Shown here piece by piece: positions 59,742 through 64,000 of a DNA stretch of 64,000 bases. The notes below the pieces were generated by a model. That model worked only from the letters and a program-made list of their open reading frames with translations, was not told the origin of the DNA and made no database searches. Position 1 is the first letter of the stretch, and every line of letters begins with the position of its first letter. The position numbers and the translations under genes were made by a program. The DNA is from Rotaria sordida (Eukaryota > Rotifera > Eurotatoria > Philodinida > Philodinidae). The DNA is taken from the NCBI GenBank assembly GCA_905250125.1, contig CAJNOL010000338.1, forward strand, positions 1 to 64,000. Reading direction: 5' to 3'.

Positions 59742-60261
59742 ACATTAAAATAGAGATTTTAATCATTGAACTATTTTCATTTGTTTTGATTCTCTCGTTT
59801 GTTTTTTTTTATTTATTTATTTATTATTAATAGAATCTTTCGCACTTTCTCTCACTTTTGTTTTTTTTTTTGTTTTCATGCCTCATGTTTATTATTTGTA
59901 TTCATATACTTTGTCGCTGCTTGAAAATAGAAAAAAAAAAATATATATATATATATTGTCTAAATTCTATCCTATCATTCATTAGATTTTTCTTCTTTTT
60001 TTTGGGTTTGTTTTTGCTTTTCGTCTGAATTTTGTTTTTCGAACCGTCAATTTCTATGCCAGCACACTTTTATTGGATTATATATGCATCTCTAAAGAAA
60101 TTTTTATAGACTAACAGTCCATATTATCATTTGATTTTTTTTTTTCTATTCTATGATTAAATATATTTTAGATAAGATGATGATACACAAGAGAAAGAAT
60201 AATATGATCTTAATTTATAATTAAAAGAAAAAGTTTTTAAAAAAAAAATGGAAGAATTAGA
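59742..60261. other. Spacer between OSBP and TMEM8-like genes
   Basis: OSBP 3' flank followed by the TMEM8-like leader. An acceptor-like TATATTTTAG ends near 60171. Upstream ATGs follow it, including a five-codon frame at 60248-60265 whose TGA overlaps the main start codon as ATGA. No gene seen. Confidence 0.45.
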
Positions 60262-63200
60262 ATGATTAAATTTGCATTGGTTCTTGTTTTTGCTTGTTGT
60301 TCAGCACAGAACAGTCTGTTTAATGGTATGTAACTTTAATTTTCTTAGGCATTTTTTTTTTGTTGCTATAGAGAACAATATATTTCTCGAGATAATCTTT
60401 GAATATATTTTATTGTATATTAAAATTGAATTATAGTTAATCTAATAATATATTTATACAATTGGTTCATTTAACTCATGTACGTGAATGTCCAATTCTC
60501 TGAAGTCGTAGAATACATATAATCAAATTTCGATTAATCCAGAGTTTAAACATAAGAGATAAATTTATATACAAACATATGATATTCATAATGGTTCTAT
60601 ATATTTTAATAATCAATGAAATCTTGCATTACTTCTGACTTAGCAATTTTTCTCAGTTCTACAAAGTCTTTCCGGCTCGGATTTGGACAAAAATTAAAAA
60701 TTTGAACCCGAACTCGGCCGAATCTAAACCTGGTTTTTTTTCCATAAATATGTGTCATCCCCTTTGGTATATCTTGTTGCTATATTTCTCATCTAGGGAG
60801 TAGTGGATTCACAAAAAACGTGTAATCAGGTCTGACAAAAAAAGTAAAATTATGGACTCAGATCCGATCCGGCCGAGTCTGGAAGGACTTGCAGTCTCCT
60901 ACCTCTAACAATGCAATACAGAAGTAGTTCATATATTATAACAAGACGTTATTTAGATATGATCTTCGATCGTATGTGACGTGGAAGAGAGAAGTGTTGC
61001 TAAGGCGTCTGTGATTAGTAGAGCTCGTCGAGTTCAAAATTTTCGGATTCGATCGAATCGTACTTTGATATTTTCAATGAAATTTGCTAATCGGAATTGC
61101 ATAGTCATCCCGAAGATACGAGATATTTCTTTTCGACTTTTTGTATTCGGTGACTAAAGCTCATCGGGCTCAAAAATTTCAGACTTCGGATTCCACTCGA
61201 TGGACTATACTGACTAGTGTCTGTGGAAGGGCCCAAGTTTTTACCTATGTATTTCAATACTCTTTTTGTATTTTGCAAAAGCATAGAAAGTCAATTTCGA
61301 AGAGTAATCCTTCTTATTCGCGTACCATTGATTATCTCTAAAAAAAAAAACAAGACGTTAGAATTTTTATTAATGAAATTAGTGTCTTTCGAAATTTAAG
61401 GTTTTTGTTTTTACTATATAGGTTATGATTTTGGCCAACATTATTCACGTATCCGTATATTCGATTATGATAGTTATTCAGATGCAAAATTTCTTAAATT
61501 TAATATTCGTGCTCCAACAATAGTAGCGAATTGGTCAATAACAGTTACTACTGAAGGAAAATGTTCGAATGATTTTACTAATATTCATTTGTATGTTTAA
61601 TAGAAAAAAAAAAAAAAGAAAATATAAAAAATTTTTTTTCTTTGTTCATTTAAAATTAGCTATCTTCAATATGGTGCATATCCGTTAACTGCACCACGAA
61701 ATGAATCATTTCCACAAACATATATAACTAGGCGTCATAATCTTTTTAAATTAATATTTAATCAAACATTAATAAATCCATTAATACAATTAAATAGTCC
61801 TTCAATTGGAACATGGTTTGCTATGGTAAAAAAAGAAATCTTATGATTTTGATTAGTTTTTGTTTTTTTATTTATTTGTTTAATCGTTATTTTATTTAGA
61901 TATTTATTGATCGTCCAACATCAACTATTGAACCAAGAGTATATGTCTATACAAAATGTTTTTTGTTTTTATTAACAAAATTTTTTTTTATAGATTTCTA
62001 ATACGGGATGTAATATTTATTTATCAACTTGGCTTGATTATCAAGTAGTATCAATACCTTTAACATTAATACTCAATGAGCCAATTCAAATTGTATTAAC
62101 TAATGATAAACCATCGATTTATACATCGTAAATATTTAAGAATTGTTTTATATGTACAAGAAAAAAATTTAATATTTTGTTTTTATTTATTTAGTTATTA
62201 TACATTAGTAGGAAATTCTCGAATTATAATTTTATCAGAATGGTCAAGTAATTGTGATATAATAATTTTAGCTAAAATAAATTCACTTCCAAATATTTCT
62301 TTATATGATTATAAAACAGGTTTATTCAAAACAAAAAAAAAAAAAAAAATAATAATTTCATAAATAGAAAATAAAATTATTTAATTTCTTATAGTTTGTA
62401 AAAATAAAACATGTTCAATGGAAATTGATCAATTATCTGCATTTATATGGATTTATTTTCAAATAACAGTTAATAATTTATCATGTTTAATAAATCCTAT
62501 TCATGGTAAAATGCTTATTCGTTCAATAGGTATTTTATTTCAAATGACTTTTTTTTTTTCTATAGAAAATTTTTTCGAATAATTTTTTGTTTTTTTTAGA
62601 ATGTTTATCATTTTCAAATAATTTTTGTATTCAATCTTATCCAACACGACGAATAATGTTTAATTATTATTATGATTTTTTATATGTACCTATATATATG
62701 ACAAATCGATCAAATAGGGGTAGTACTAGTTCAATAACATTAAATGGAAAAGATTTATCCTTATATTCATATGAATTTATTGTTGATGATAGAAATATTG
62801 GTGGAACATTATATTTGGATTTTGACTCACGAATTATGGTAAGAAAATTTATCATAGTGTTTTTTTTTTATTAACGAAGGAAGTCCTCCGACTGATAAAT
62901 TGATATCAAGTTGAGACTATGTGCATTATGTAGACTTAAACGAGCTATGAATACATTGAAAAGAATTCGTGTCCTTAGTTTATTGCTGTGAAGATATTAC
63001 AAGAATAGTTTATAGTGAAAGTTTCAAGTCTTTTGATTTGCTTCTATCACGAAATGAGAATATGAAATTTGCCGATTTATGTAAGTGATGTAAAAGACAC
63101 GCTATTATCCGTACGTGGCGAAGCGATGAGGTTTGGCTAGACTAGCGGCAGGACGGATATAAGGGCTTGAATAGACTTCAGTTCTTGTAAAAATTTTCTA

Positions 63201-64000
63201 TTACTGTTTAATTTGCATTTTATTCTGAGAAGTGATGCGCTGTTACAAGATCAGTCGACATTTTATCTATTACTGATTAGAGCTCAATAAGCATGGGTAG
63301 CGGTGTCACAAGACTTGGAAGAGCGAATACCTACTATAGATTCACATTTCATAGGCTCAAACACTTTTCTCATTTCTCTCAGATTATTAGATTTGAATAG
63401 TGCATCACATTTTTTTGTACAAACATCAATGTTTTCCGCCGCCTCCGACAACTAATGATAACATTTTCTCAATCAAGCAGACTTAGAAAATGTTTTTGAG
63501 GAAATATGGAATTTTCTATAAGAGTCATACATCAGCAATGGGGATACAGTTTAGTATAGCTCTCCACCTGTTATAGATGTTCTTTATGATTTGATAAGCC
63601 TAAAATATTAAACTATAAGAAAATATTGCATTAACGTAAGGTGAGGTTTTATCGGGTGTAGTGTAGGTGCGGATGTAAATGAAGTTACGATGAAGATCCA
63701 CATCCACACTTAAAAGTGTTAATTTCTATAATAGAGAGCTATACTGAACTATACCCATTCTATAAAAAATATTGAGCCTATTTGAGAATCAAAACATTTC
63801 GCTGTCTATGACTATTATCATAGTTGTATCTTAGGATAGGAACAAAGACAAGATTAGTTGGATGATTTCCTTTGTAAGATTTTATTTTATTTTTTGCTTT
63901 ATAGCCTTTTGTATCACCAAATGTGAATGTTAGTATTCATGGATGTATATCGAAATATCGACCACTTTTATTTGATAGATGCGAATATGATTTTAGAATA
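60262..64000 (+). CDS. TMEM8/PGAP6-like membrane protein, 5' part (gene continues past the right edge)
   Basis: PGAP6 (TMEM8A) is a GPI-specific phospholipase A2 of the cell surface. TMEM8B and C are relatives. The exons (60262-60325, 61422-61590, 61660-61825, 61900-61938, 61994-62127, 62195-62319, 62395-62529, 62600-62838, 63905-64000) join in frame to about 389 aa of N-terminal ectodomain. A signal peptide (MIKFALVLVFACCSA) is followed by IRIFDYDSYSDAKFLKFNIR and ANWSITVTTEGKCSND. Then come YLQYGAYPLTAPRNESFP (TMEM8 family: GSPPVINPLNASFP) and GTWFAMIFIDRP. The EGF-like and seven-pass part that would confirm the family lies outside. Introns 1 (about 1.1 kb) and 8 (about 1.07 kb) hold repeats; the others are 54-75 nt. 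The family call rests on resemblance of the first 150 residues. Confidence 0.65.
61050..61230 (+). repeat. Dispersed repeat copy B, in TMEM8-like intron 1
   Basis: This resembles the inverse of 1975-2165. Both have a CGTACTT(T/A) block, AATGAAATTTGCTAATC-like and TAGTCAT(C/T)C(C/T)GAAGATACGAGATA words, a T-rich spacer, then TTTTTGTATTC(G/A)GTGACTA, and end in AAAATTTCAGACT(T/C). Copy B also carries an internal reiteration of CTC(A)AAAATTT(T)C(G/A)GA. No coding potential. Confidence 0.5.
63537..63765. repeat. Inverted repeat in TMEM8-like intron 8
   Basis: About 63537-63585 (CAATGGGGATACAGTTTAGTATAGCTCTC) and about 63723-63765 are inverted near-copies of roughly 45 bp. They share AGTATAGCTCTC and TATAGA. 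The spacer is about 140 bp. It is another small foldback unit inside an over-long intron. Confidence 0.5.

Overview
The window is nuclear DNA of an invertebrate animal. It is AT-rich. Coding exons end codons mostly in A or T, most introns are only 40-100 nt with GT..AG ends, and the proteins are metazoan: a protocadherin, a ROR-type receptor, CPEB and a tetraspanin. Several start codons sit 2-50 nt behind a pyrimidine tract plus AG, which suggests spliced-leader trans-splicing. Together with long decayed intergenic DNA, foldback repeats and a mariner relic, this fits a rotifer, most likely bdelloid. That placement is inference.

Layout. 1-659 (-) is the start of a tetraspanin gene that runs off the left edge. 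1400-5803 (-) is a six-exon protocadherin-like gene. 5.8-11.9 kb has no gene. It carries a 2.2 kb composite repeat with terminal inverted repeats (8812-10985) that encloses a hairpin, a tRNA-like sequence and a palindrome of about 535 bp. 11858-12910 (+) is a single-exon gamma-glutamylcyclotransferase-like gene. 13.4-14.1 kb holds a dead mariner-type transposase. 15631-22108 (-) is a full ABCB/P-glycoprotein transporter in about 29 exons. 23719-30675 (-) is a ROR-like receptor with Ig, Frizzled-type CRD, membrane and kinase-like regions. It shows no kringle and has lost the DFG aspartate. 34068-34397 (+) is a small orphan gene and 34845-34964 (+) a complete 5S rRNA gene. 35-39.5 kb is decayed DNA with a possible hAT-like element. 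39610-39804 (-) is TOMM7 and 41368-44620 (-) is a CPEB2/3/4-type gene.

46544-50157 (-) holds POLE4 followed about 100 bp later by a USP6NL/RN-tre-type TBC gene, an operon-like pair. 52089-53640 (+) is a C6orf136-like (DUF2358) gene, 54011-59741 (+) an OSBP ortholog (PH, FFAT, sterol-binding domain), and 60262-64000 (+) the 5' part of a TMEM8/PGAP6-like gene.

The genes form no single pathway. Several concern membrane and surface biology: tetraspanin, protocadherin, ABCB, ROR, TMEM8 and OSBP. Most introns longer than about 450 nt hold an inverted-repeat or dispersed repeat, so intron expansion here looks repeat-driven. No provirus, LTR element, CRISPR array or prokaryotic operon was seen.
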